The position numbers and the translations under genes are program-made. 27,496 bases of DNA from Sulfuritalea sp. GTDB lineage: Bacteria; Pseudomonadota; Gammaproteobacteria; Burkholderiales; Rhodocyclaceae. Where the stretch lies: positions 1 through 27,496 of the forward strand of contig JAIPCS010000012.1 in assembly GCA_021738105.1 (NCBI GenBank), read 5' to 3'. The notes under the pieces were generated by a model. That model made no database searches and was not told the origin of the DNA. It saw only the letters and a list, made by a program, of their open reading frames with translations. This document shows, one piece after another, positions 8,888-17,008 of this stretch (the stretch's first letter is position 1; each line of letters starts with the position of its first letter).

Positions 8888-10867
8888 ATGGGGGTGTTGC
8901 GGCCGGCTTTTTTGCTGTGGATAGCATTGCTTTCGCTTTGCCTGCGCGGTGGCGAAGTGTCTGCGGCTGCCCATTTAACACTCAAGGAGGTTGCTCAGAA
9001 GGTTGTTCTGACCAATCCAGAAGTTCTGTCGAAGTGGCACGCATTCAAGGCCGCCGGCGGAGAAGTCGATGTGGCGCGCGCTGGGCAGTATCCAAAGATT
9101 GATTTCAGTACCGGTGTCGGTCGGGAGACGCTCAAACAACCGGGTTCCACGGACCGAGACTATTCCCGTGGAGGTTATACGCTCACCTTGAACCAGATTC
9201 TCTACGATGGCTTCGCCACGACTAGCGATATCAAGCGTCTGGACAAGGCACGGCTGACGCGCTACTTCGAATTGCTTGATGCCGCCGAAAACGCTGCCCT
9301 GGAAGCGGCGCGCGCCTATTACGATGTGATTCGCTATCGCCTGTTAGTTTTTCTGGCCGAGAACAATTACGTTGAGCATCGCTCCAGCTATGAGCAACTA
9401 TTGCTTCGCGCTCAGTCTGGTGCCGGGCGGCGGGTGGATGTAGAGCACGCGGCGAGCCGGGTTGCGCTGGCAGAGCTGAACCTGAATACCGAGGCGGCCA
9501 ATCTGCACGATGTCATGGCTCGCTATTTGCGGCTTGTCGGAGACAGGCCGCCACCCGTGATGTTCGGGCCAGCGAGGCTGGCAAAAGAATTTCCGGGCAG
9601 CGAGCAGGATGCCTTGACGCTTGCCTTCAAGCAAAATCCGGCACTGCGTGCGGCTATGGAGAATGTTGAATCGGCGCACTACGATCTCGAAGTGCGCCGA
9701 GGCGCTTTTCATCCCAAACTCGATTTTCGTATGCGCAGCGAAAATAGTGGAAATTATCTAGGGGCGGGCGGTGCGCGTGAGAATAACGTGGCCGAGATCG
9801 TACTCAGCTACAACCTGTTCAATGGCGGCGCCGATGCAGCCCGGCAGCGGGTTTTTGCGGAACGCAAGAGTCTGGCCAAGGATCTTCGCGATAAATCCTG
9901 TCGCGATACGCGGCAAACACTTTCCATTGCCTACAACGACGTATTGCGATTGAGAGCTCAACTATCCAATCTCGCTGTTCAAGTCAGTTCCATTGAAAAA
10001 ACACGGGAAGCTTACAAGGCTCAGTTCAATATCGGACAGCGCTCGTTGCTCGATTTGCTGGATACCGAGAACGAACTGCTCAATGCGCGCCGCACGCAAG
10101 TCAACTCGGACGTGGATCTGGCGCTTGCGTATTTTCGTACCCAGGCAGGAATCGGGCACCTGCTGGAATATCTGGGTTTGAAACGCATAGATGAGCAGGA
10201 CAAGCCTGATGCAAGCGAGTTCGCGACCATTGCCGAATCCGAAATCTGTCCTCCGGAGGCGCCCAAGAGCTATCTTGTTGATCTTGAGGAGCTGAACGCA
10301 CGGGCGCTGGCGATGCTGAAGACTCAATCGGTCGCCGGCCCCGTCGCAGCAACTGGAGGTGCGCCAACAAAGTCGCCGCTGCCATCTGCTGCGCCTGCGG
10401 CTCCTGTTGTACAAAAACCTTCTGTTGTGGCTCCACTGAAATCCGAGGCAAACGCAAACGTGGCGATGGACGGCGATTCGTCAGGGTCAGCTGACTCCCC
10501 AAGGCCGACGGCAGCACGGGAAAAGATGCTGACCGAGCGGGTAAAGGCATGGGCCGCAGCCTGGTCGGCAAAGTCCATCGCGGAATATCTCGAGTTTTAC
10601 GCGCCAGACTTTGTGCCAACAGATGGAACAAGTCGGCGCCATTGGGTCGAGCAGCGGAAGCAACGGCTTACCAAGCCCGCATCGGTAAAGGTTCAGATCA
10701 GCAACATTAAAGTGGCCAATGTGTCGAATGACGTTTTTGTCGTCGAATTCGAGCAGGATTACAGTTCCGATATCTATAGCGACCATACTCTGAAGACCTT
10801 GCACTGGATTAGGGTCGGTGGGCAATGGCTGATTCAGCGCGAGACAAGCCGGCCTGTTTCCGAATGA
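8888..10867 (+). CDS. TolC-family outer-membrane efflux/secretion protein with C-terminal NTF2-like domain
   Basis: I take ATG 8888 as start: it gives a clean signal peptide (GVLRPAFLLWIALLSLCL, cut near residues 26-28) and has GGGAT about 8 bases upstream; a TTG at 8858 would add ten residues before the signal. Residues ~30-440 are a TolC/OEP domain with two coiled-coil halves, including PGSTDRDYSRGGYTLTLNQ and YKAQFNIGQRSLLDLLDTEN, a hallmark of the family. A Pro/Ala/Ser-rich linker (~470-540) leads to about 110 residues (~545-655) that look NTF2/SnoaL-like: paired helices with AWAAAWSAKSIAEYLEFYA, then strands ending in LHWIRVGGQWLIQRET, as in DUF4440/Cds6-type domains. It is probably the outer-membrane pore that exports the adhesin (LapE role). 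At 659 residues it is ~200 longer than ordinary TolC. The solute-binding gene follows within 26 bases. Confidence 0.88.
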   Translation: MGVLRPAFLLWIALLSLCLRGGEVSAAAHLTLKEVAQKVVLTNPEVLSKWHAFKAAGGEVDVARAGQYPKIDFSTGVGRETLKQPGSTDRDYSRGGYTLTLNQILYDGFATTSDIKRLDKARLTRYFELLDAAENAALEAARAYYDVIRYRLLVFLAENNYVEHRSSYEQLLLRAQSGAGRRVDVEHAASRVALAELNLNTEAANLHDVMARYLRLVGDRPPPVMFGPARLAKEFPGSEQDALTLAFKQNPALRAAMENVESAHYDLEVRRGAFHPKLDFRMRSENSGNYLGAGGARENNVAEIVLSYNLFNGGADAARQRVFAERKSLAKDLRDKSCRDTRQTLSIAYNDVLRLRAQLSNLAVQVSSIEKTREAYKAQFNIGQRSLLDLLDTENELLNARRTQVNSDVDLALAYFRTQAGIGHLLEYLGLKRIDEQDKPDASEFATIAESEICPPEAPKSYLVDLEELNARALAMLKTQSVAGPVAATGGAPTKSPLPSAAPAAPVVQKPSVVAPLKSEANANVAMDGDSSGSADSPRPTAAREKMLTERVKAWAAAWSAKSIAEYLEFYAPDFVPTDGTSRRHWVEQRKQRLTKPASVKVQISNIKVANVSNDVFVVEFEQDYSSDIYSDHTLKTLHWIRVGGQWLIQRETSRPVSE

Positions 10868-10893
10868 ACTGCCATCGAGCGAAAGAAAGGAAA

Positions 10894-11796
10894 GTGAACG
10901 CTCTGACCTGGCAGCGGCTTGTCTATGTCCTGATTCTGCTATCGATGCCCCTATCGACTGCAAATTCGAAGGATTTCGATAACTCGACACTCGACAAGAT
11001 TCGCGCGTACGGTGCGATCTATGTAGGGCACCATGAAGCTTCAGTGCCTTTCTCCTATTTTTTCGGGAAAGAGGTCGTTGGCTATTCCATTGATTTGTGC
11101 AAACGTGTAGTCGACGCGGTCAGGGCAGAGCTTGGTGATCCGGCGTTGCCGGTCGTCCTGGTGCCCCTCACCAGTGCGAATCGTTTTTGGATGCTGCATG
11201 TGGGCAATATTGATCTTGAGTGTGGCTCGGCTACCAATACCAAGATTCGCCAGCAGAGCATGGCGTTTGGCGTGACGACTTTTGTTTCCGGCGTCAAGGC
11301 GGTGACGCGAAAGGATTCAGGGATTGACCGGATAGGTGATCTCGATGGCAAGGTCGTGGTAACGGTATCCGGAACGACGAATACCCGTGTCGTTAATAGA
11401 GTTTTGGCGACCTACAATGCGTCTTCACTAGCCAAGACAGCCAGGACGCACTCGGAAGCGCTGGCGATGGTCGTATCCGGTGAGGCAGACGCTTTTGTGC
11501 TGGATGACGCACTTCTCGCTGGCGTGGTGGCGAACTCGGCGCAGAGCGACCAAGTGAAACTCATGGATGAGAACTTCGGTTTGGAGCCCTATAGCATCGT
11601 GTTCCGCCGTGACGATCCGAAATTCAAAAAGCTGGTCGATGGGGCCTTGATAAAAATGATGAAAAGTGGAGAAATGGAAAAGCTCTACAACAAGTGGTTC
11701 ATGTCGCCGATTCCGCCGAACAGTATCAATTTGAAAATGCCAATCAGCGACCGACTCAGGGATCTTTTTCGCAATCCGGACGACACGGGCATCTAA
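10894..11796 (+). CDS. Periplasmic amino-acid-type solute-binding protein (SBP family 3)
   Basis: The GTG at 10894 is chosen because AAGAAAGGAAA sits directly upstream and the product then begins with a signal peptide (QRLVYVLILLSMPLSTANS). ATG codons at 10864 (overlapping the tolC stop as ATGA) and 10825 would place polar residues before it. The mature part is a family-3 bilobed binding fold: LDKIRAYGAIYVGHHE at the start, VGYSIDLCKRVVDAV, then IGDLDGKVVVTVSGTTNTR, ALAMVVSGEADAFVLDD and the C-terminal MKSGEMEKLYNKWF. It resembles glutamate/aspartate-type binding proteins, but the ligand is not readable. No permease or ATPase is beside it, and it is tightly coupled to the tolC-like gene, so it may serve as a sensor or adaptor and not as a transport component; that is inference. 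Confidence 0.85.
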   Translation: MNALTWQRLVYVLILLSMPLSTANSKDFDNSTLDKIRAYGAIYVGHHEASVPFSYFFGKEVVGYSIDLCKRVVDAVRAELGDPALPVVLVPLTSANRFWMLHVGNIDLECGSATNTKIRQQSMAFGVTTFVSGVKAVTRKDSGIDRIGDLDGKVVVTVSGTTNTRVVNRVLATYNASSLAKTARTHSEALAMVVSGEADAFVLDDALLAGVVANSAQSDQVKLMDENFGLEPYSIVFRRDDPKFKKLVDGALIKMMKSGEMEKLYNKWFMSPIPPNSINLKMPISDRLRDLFRNPDDTGI

Positions 11797-11872
11797 AGCG
11801 ATCAAGGCGAGGGTTGAGGCTGATATCTCGGCGCAGGGGGGCAGACTAGCTTTTTCCCTATGTGGAAACAGT

Positions 11873-11900
11873 TTGACCAAGGGCGCGATTCAGGTAGAAT
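11873..11900 (+). promoter_or_regulatory. Sigma70 promoter for tRNA-Val
   Basis: TTGACC (11873-11878), a 16-bp spacer and TAGAAT (11895-11900) lie 22 bases before the tRNA. The bases after the -10 are GC-rich (TCGCGCCTC), the kind of discriminator seen at stringently controlled stable-RNA promoters. Confidence 0.75.
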
Positions 11901-11922
11901 TCGCGCCTCTTTTGAAAGTAGC

Positions 11923-11999
11923 AGGCGCGTAGCTCAGCTGGTTAGAGCACCACCTTGACATGGTGGGGGTCGTTGGTTCGAGTCCAATCGCGCCTACCA
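11923..11999 (+). tRNA. tRNA-Val (anticodon GAC)
   Basis: The 77-base cloverleaf closes fully: acceptor AGGCGCG pairs with CGCGCCT, the D arm reads GCTCAGCTGGTTAGAGC, the anticodon stem CCACC/GGTGG holds loop TTGACAT with GAC at 11957-11959, and the T arm GTTGG/CCAAT holds TTCGAGT. CCA is encoded (11997-11999). It has its own promoter and terminator. Confidence 0.97.
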
Positions 12000-12004
12000 A
12001 CACA

Positions 12005-12041
12005 AAAAAAGGCCGCAGGATTTTTCCTGCGGCCTTTTTTC
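12005..12041 (+). terminator. Intrinsic terminator after tRNA-Val
   Basis: A 10-bp perfect stem (GGCCGCAGGA 12011-12020 with TCCTGCGGCC 12025-12034) with a 4-base loop is followed by a T run and preceded by an A run. It can therefore stop the tRNA transcript and also the minus-strand gene that ends at 12090. Confidence 0.93.
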
Positions 12042-12089
12042 TTTATTGACTGGACTCGGAGCAGCGACAGTATTCGGGAGGGAGTTTGA

Positions 12090-12518
12090 TCAGTCGTCAA
12101 TCCGGCTGTGCCACCAGAGGCGAAGCTCACTGCAAAGTCCATTGGCGTCGAATTCGGCAATAGCGATACCGTCTAGCGCCAGACGTGGCAGCGGATCGTC
12201 GGGCTTGCGCGCAAGCATGTTGGTCCCGGTTGAGGCTGCCCACATCTTGAACATTTCTTCGGAAGTCACCTGATAGGTCGTGTGCCAATGAGCAATACCG
12301 CCTCCGGGATGACGCTCAAGCACCTCATAAGTGAGAAGAATGTCGGTTTGAAGTTTGGTGCGCTGCCAATACAGCTTGATCGCATCGTGACCCTGCTGAT
12401 TGGCAAAAGGGGTGTTGCGATAGATACCTTCTGGAGCAAATAGTGCCGCCAACTGGTTTTCGTCGCTACTTTCCCAAGCCTGTTTGTACTTATTCATGAA
12501 CCCGTCAATGTCCACCAT
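12090..12518 (-). CDS. NTF2/SnoaL-like small protein of unknown role
   Basis: The 142-residue product looks like a cone-shaped NTF2-like (SnoaL) fold: an N-terminal helix pair (FMNKYKQAWESSDENQLAALF), the conserved APEGIYRNTPF segment, GHDAIKLYW, then strands with HWHTTYQ and a C-terminal strand LCSELRLWWHSR. There is no signal peptide, so it is probably cytoplasmic. Members of this fold include enzymes and ligand-binding proteins; the substrate cannot be told. GGGAGGT is only about 4 bases before ATG 12518, and the next codon is GTG, at about 7 bases, so translation may start at 12515. It is transcribed against tRNA-Val and thrS and interrupts what would otherwise be a tRNA-Val/thrS junction. 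Confidence 0.82.
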   Translation of the reverse strand: MVDIDGFMNKYKQAWESSDENQLAALFAPEGIYRNTPFANQQGHDAIKLYWQRTKLQTDILLTYEVLERHPGGGIAHWHTTYQVTSEEMFKMWAASTGTNMLARKPDDPLPRLALDGIAIAEFDANGLCSELRLWWHSRIDD

Positions 12519-12575
12519 TCACCTCCCTTAGCTGGCCTGAATGCCTTAATCATGCCGCAAGCGAAGCAGGCGCTG

Positions 12576-12584
12576 TGATAAAAT
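12576..12584 (+). promoter_or_regulatory. Extended -10 promoter candidate for thrS
   Basis: TGATAAAAT (TG-n-TAAAAT) would start transcription near 12591, giving a leader of about 75 bases that contains the hairpins at 12602-12661. I see no good -35, as is common for extended -10 promoters. Confidence 0.45.
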
Positions 12585-12601
12585 TTCAACATAATTTGGT
12601 T

Positions 12602-12661
12602 AGCAGGGCGCATCGTGCGAATTTCGCGTGGACCGTGCGCCCTGTTGCTTTTCTGGAGCAA
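12602..12661 (+). promoter_or_regulatory. thrS leader: two adjacent hairpins, second one covering the ribosome-binding site
   Basis: CAGGGCGCA (12604-12612) pairs perfectly with TGCGCCCTG (12636-12644), extendable by two pairs. The 23-base interior contains CGTG twice and a small GCGA/TCGC helix. Directly abutting it, TTGCT (12645-12649) can pair with AGCAA (12657-12661), which partly hides the GGAG at 12655-12658. In Escherichia coli thrS is autoregulated by its enzyme binding a tRNA-Thr-like leader operator with an anticodon-like CGU; whether this leader is an equivalent is inference. Confidence 0.45.
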
Positions 12662-12666
12662 GTGAT

Positions 12667-14583
12667 ATGCCGGTCATAACCCTGCCTGATGGATCGAAAC
12701 GCGAATACCCGCAATCGCTGACGGTGGCTGAAGTCGCTGCGTCGATCGGTGCAGGTCTGGCCAAGGCGGCGCTTGCCGGACGCGTCAATAGTGTTTTGGT
12801 CGATACCACATTTCTCATCGAGAATGACGCCGATGTAGCGATCGTTACCGATAAGGATGCCGATGGCCTTGAAATTATTCGCCATTCGACTTCGCATCTG
12901 CTGGCCTATGCGGTCAAAGAACTGTTTCCCGAGGCACAGGTAACCATAGGTCCGGTAATCGAAAACGGCTTTTACTACGATTTCGCATGCAAGCGCCCAT
13001 TCACTCCTGATGATTTTGAGGCGATCGAAAAGCGCATGGCAGAACTGGCGAAGAAAGACTTGCCTGTGACGCGTGAAGTCTGGTCGCGAGACAAGGCGGT
13101 GAATTTTTTCAAGTCCATCGGTGAGCACTACAAGGCGGAACTCATTGCGGCTATCCCTCAGGGTGAGGATGTTTCGCTATACCGTGAAGGCGATTTCATC
13201 GACCTTTGCCGCGGCCCTCATGTGCCGTCTACAGGCAAGCTAAAGGTATTCAAGCTGATGAAGGTCGCCGGCGCCTACTGGCGTGGCGACCAGAAGAACG
13301 AACAACTGCAGCGTATCTACGGAACCGCCTGGGCAAAAAAGGAGGAACTGGCAAGTTATCTTCACATGCTGGAGGAAGCCGAGAAGCGTGATCACCGCAA
13401 GTTGGGGCGGCAACTTGATCTCTTCCACCTTCAGGAAGAGGCTCCCGGACTGGTGTTCTGGCATCCACACGGATGGACTATCTGGCAGGAAGTCGAGCAA
13501 TACATGCGACGTATCTATCGCGAGAATGGTTATCAGGAAGTGCGCTGCCCGCAAATTCTTGATCGGAGTTTGTGGGAACGCTCAGGCCATTGGGAGCACT
13601 ACCATCAACACATGTTTACGACAGCTTCGGAGAATCGTGATTACGCGGTGAAGCCGATGAACTGCCCGGGCCATGTTCAGATATTCAATACCGACGTGCG
13701 CTCCTATCGGGATCTGCCGCTGCGTTATGGCGAGTTCGGTTCCTGTCACCGCAACGAGCCTTCGGGTGCCTTGCATGGCGTGATGCGTGTACGCGGCTTT
13801 ACCCAGGACGACGGGCATATCTTTTGCACCGATACCCAGATTCAGGCCGAGGTGACGGCTTTCAACGACTTGGTGCGAAAGGTTTATGGCGATTTCGGCT
13901 TCAAGGAACTTGTAGTCAAGCTTGCGTTGCGTCCGGAAGGTCGGGTCGGTGAAGATGCGCTGTGGGACAAGGCTGAGGAAGCGCTTAGAGCCGGGATGGC
14001 TGCAAGCGGTTTGACCTGGGACGAACTGCCGGGAGAGGGTGCATTTTACGGACCGAAGATCGAGTTCCACATAAAGGATGCCATTGGTCGTTCCTGGCAA
14101 TGCGGCACCATGCAGGTAGATTTCTCGATGCCGGGTCTGCTTGGTGCGGAATTTGTCGGCGAAGACAATAGCCGCCATACACCGGTGATGCTGCATCGGG
14201 CGATTCTTGGATCACTCGAGCGATTTATCGGGATTCTGGTCGAAAATCACGCGGGGGCCTTTCCGCTCTGGCTTGCACCTGTACAGGTAGTGGTCATGAA
14301 TATTTCCGAGGCGCAATCGGAATACGCAGAAAGTGTGGCGAAAATGCTGCGCGATGCCGGTCTGCGGGTCGAGAGCGATTTGCGTGGCGAGAAAATAAAC
14401 TATAAAATACGCGAACATAGCTTGTTGAAGCGGCCCTATATTATTGTTGTAGGCGACAAGGAAAAGGCCGCAGGGTTGGTCGCGTTACGTGCCCGAGGTA
14501 ATCTGGATCTCGGGCAGATGTCCCCCCAGACCTTGATTGAGCGTCTGCTGCACGAACAGTGCAACAGAAGCGCAGAAGTCTGA
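12667..14583 (+). CDS. thrS: Threonine--tRNA ligase
   Basis: The enzyme charges tRNA-Thr in the cytoplasm. ATG 12667 is chosen because GGAG lies 8 bases upstream and the product then opens with [15 protein letters not shown], the standard TGS-domain start (residues ~1-62). An editing domain follows with HSTSH (73-77) and DLCRGPH, then the class II catalytic core with the zinc ligands recognisable in [10 protein letters not shown] (Cys), [16 protein letters not shown] (His) and [12 protein letters not shown] (His), and the anticodon-binding domain ([13 protein letters not shown] to the end). At 638 residues it matches the E. coli enzyme (642). It heads a run of translation genes, with infC 28 bases downstream. 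Confidence 0.98.
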   Translation: MPVITLPDGSKREYPQSLTVAEVAASIGAGLAKAALAGRVNSVLVDTTFLIENDADVAIVTDKDADGLEIIRHSTSHLLAYAVKELFPEAQVTIGPVIENGFYYDFACKRPFTPDDFEAIEKRMAELAKKDLPVTREVWSRDKAVNFFKSIGEHYKAELIAAIPQGEDVSLYREGDFIDLCRGPHVPSTGKLKVFKLMKVAGAYWRGDQKNEQLQRIYGTAWAKKEELASYLHMLEEAEKRDHRKLGRQLDLFHLQEEAPGLVFWHPHGWTIWQEVEQYMRRIYRENGYQEVRCPQILDRSLWERSGHWEHYHQHMFTTASENRDYAVKPMNCPGHVQIFNTDVRSYRDLPLRYGEFGSCHRNEPSGALHGVMRVRGFTQDDGHIFCTDTQIQAEVTAFNDLVRKVYGDFGFKELVVKLALRPEGRVGEDALWDKAEEALRAGMAASGLTWDELPGEGAFYGPKIEFHIKDAIGRSWQCGTMQVDFSMPGLLGAEFVGEDNSRHTPVMLHRAILGSLERFIGILVENHAGAFPLWLAPVQVVVMNISEAQSEYAESVAKMLRDAGLRVESDLRGEKINYKIREHSLLKRPYIIVVGDKEKAAGLVALRARGNLDLGQMSPQTLIERLLHEQCNRSAEV

Positions 14584-14611
14584 TTCTTTTAATTTTTTGG
14601 AGATATGAACC

Positions 14612-15139
14612 ATCGCTCAGGAAAAGTCGCAGCGTCTCAATGAAGAGATCACCACCCCCGAAGTCCGATTGGTCGGGGAGAACGGAGAGCAACTGGGCGT
14701 AGTCCCGATTCGCGAAGCGCTGGCGCTGGCCGACGAGGCCGGTGTGGATTTGGTGGAAATTGCTCCTACGGCTGTACCGCCCGTTTGCAAGATCATGGAT
14801 GTTGGCAAGTTCAAGTACCAGGAAGCCAAGCGCCAGCATGAGGCCAAGCAGAAACAGAAGCAGGTAGTGGTCAAAGAAGTCAAGTTTCGACCCGGCACGG
14901 ACGAAAACGATTACCAGATCAAGTTGCGGAATGTGATCAAGTTCCTGAGTGAGGGCGACAAGGCGAAAATTACTCTGCGTTTTCGCGGACGTGAAATGGC
15001 GCATCAAGAAATTGGCATGCGCATGCTTGAAAGAATCAAGCTGGATCTTGAGCAACAAGCGATGGTAGAGCAGTGGCCAAAAATGGAAGGGCGACAGTTG
15101 ATCATGGTGCTGGCGGCTTCCAAGAAAAAGCCGCATTAG
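14612..15139 (+). CDS. infC: Translation initiation factor IF-3, with ATC start codon
   Basis: IF-3 binds the 30S subunit and favours initiation at proper start codons. The frame begins at ATC 14612, read as [16 protein letters not shown], the usual IF-3 N-terminus; a TGA lies in frame just upstream at 14606-14608, and the first ordinary start codons in frame are well inside the conserved N-domain. GGAG at 14599-14602 is 9 bases from the ATC, while the out-of-frame ATG at 14605 is only 2 bases away and reads 12 codons to a stop. Residues then include [20 protein letters not shown] and [14 protein letters not shown] (N-domain), a Lys-rich linker, and the C-domain with [14 protein letters not shown] and RFRGREM segments. 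It has 175 residues, as usual. The E. coli gene starts with AUU, which lets IF-3 repress its own translation; the same logic is likely here. Confidence 0.97.
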   Translation: MAQEKSQRLNEEITTPEVRLVGENGEQLGVVPIREALALADEAGVDLVEIAPTAVPPVCKIMDVGKFKYQEAKRQHEAKQKQKQVVVKEVKFRPGTDENDYQIKLRNVIKFLSEGDKAKITLRFRGREMAHQEIGMRMLERIKLDLEQQAMVEQWPKMEGRQLIMVLAASKKKPH

Positions 15140-15157
15140 GCAACAAAAGAATTTGTC

Positions 15158-15224
15158 CCGCGTGTGTAATGCACGCGGATAAAAGAAGTGGTTGCGGGTC
15201 ATCAAGCATTCCCGAGGCGGGAAT
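15158..15224 (+). promoter_or_regulatory. rpmI-rplT leader hairpins, possible L20 control site
   Basis: In the 118-bp infC-rpmI gap two strong hairpins occur: CCGCGTG/CACGCGG (15158-15178, 7-base loop) and ATTCCCG/CGGGAAT (15208-15224, AGG loop). Neither is followed by a T run. Translation of rpmI-rplT is repressed by L20 binding structured leaders in several bacteria; the position fits but the L20-binding motif itself was not verified. Confidence 0.45.
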
Positions 15225-15257
15225 CACCTGGTAGCCATGTAATAGGGAGAATCTTCG

Positions 15258-15455
15258 ATGCCGAAGATGAAGACCAAGAGCGGTGCCAAGAAGCGTTTTG
15301 TAATTCGCGCTTCGGGCGGCATCAAGCGGGGAAGCGCCTTCAAGCGCCACATCCTCACCAAGAAAACCACCAAGAGCAAGCGCCAGTTGCGCGGTGTGCA
15401 CACCGTGCACGCTGCGGACAGCAAGTCCGTGCGCGCCATGCTGCCCAACGGTTAA
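15258..15455 (+). CDS. rpmI: 50S ribosomal protein L35
   Basis: The 65-residue, very basic protein begins [14 protein letters not shown] and contains [20 protein letters not shown], the signature of bacterial L35 of the large subunit. Length is typical (64-66). GGGAG sits 8 bases before the ATG. It is 118 bp downstream of infC and 11 bp upstream of rplT, the universal infC-rpmI-rplT order. Confidence 0.98.
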   Translation: MPKMKTKSGAKKRFVIRASGGIKRGSAFKRHILTKKTTKSKRQLRGVHTVHAADSKSVRAMLPNG

Positions 15456-15466
15456 GGAGAGACACC

Positions 15467-15826
15467 ATGCCAAGAGTTAAACGTGGTGTAACGGCGCGCG
15501 CGCGCCACAAGAAGGTTCTTGATCAGGCCAAGGGTTACCGCGGTCGTCGCAGCAGGGTTTACCGGGTCGCCAAAGAAGCGGTGATGAAGGCCGGGCAGTA
15601 TGCCTATCGCGATCGTCGCCAGCGGAAGCGTCAGTTTAGAGTGCTCTGGATCGCCCGTATCAATGCGGCCGCTCGTGAGCTGGGAATGAAATACAGTACA
15701 TTCATGAATGGTTTGAAGAAGGCTTCGATTGAAGTCGATCGCAAGGTTCTGGCGGATCTCGCGGTGTTTGACAAGCCGGCATTTGCCGCCTTGGCTGAGC
15801 AGGCCAAGGCCAAGCTCACTGCCTGA
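15467..15826 (+). CDS. rplT: 50S ribosomal protein L20
   Basis: The 119-residue product starts [18 protein letters not shown], the typical L20 start, with the basic RNA-binding N-terminal extension and the globular part ([20 protein letters not shown]). ATG 15467 follows AAGGAGA by about 7 bases, which sets the start; the open frame upstream is not coding. L20 is needed early in 50S assembly and often represses its own mRNA. A terminator follows directly, ending this transcription unit or thinning out readthrough to pheS. Confidence 0.98.
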   Translation: MPRVKRGVTARARHKKVLDQAKGYRGRRSRVYRVAKEAVMKAGQYAYRDRRQRKRQFRVLWIARINAAARELGMKYSTFMNGLKKASIEVDRKVLADLAVFDKPAFAALAEQAKAKLTA

Positions 15827-15843
15827 GTTCGGCTGCTCCCAGG

Positions 15844-15878
15844 AAGGAGGCCCAAGAGCTGTTGGGGCCTCCTTTTTT
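15844..15878 (+). terminator. Intrinsic terminator between rplT and pheS
   Basis: AAGGAGGCCC pairs with GGGCCTCC followed by six T; one inner G bulge allows two further A-T pairs around the loop. It lies 18 bases after the rplT stop and 83 before pheS. In E. coli a terminator in this place is part of pheST attenuation; no convincing Phe-rich leader peptide was found here. Confidence 0.85.
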
Positions 15879-15957
15879 GATTATGGATGTCGTATTTGGT
15901 GCTGGTGATCCTTGTGACAACTTTCCTGAAAACACGTTTTGTCCTGTAACACCGTGA

Positions 15958-17007
<1,050 letters not shown>

Positions 17008-17008
17008 T

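Noticed and set aside
15188..15466. Longer rplT frame starting upstream at 15188
   Set aside because: It overlaps rpmI entirely; the L20 N-terminus and the ribosome-binding site place the start at 15467.
15883..15957. A 24-codon frame with three Phe codons upstream of pheS, as a pheST attenuator leader peptide
   Set aside because: It has no ribosome-binding site, lies after the terminator instead of before it, and its Phe codons are scattered, so it does not fit the E. coli pheM arrangement.
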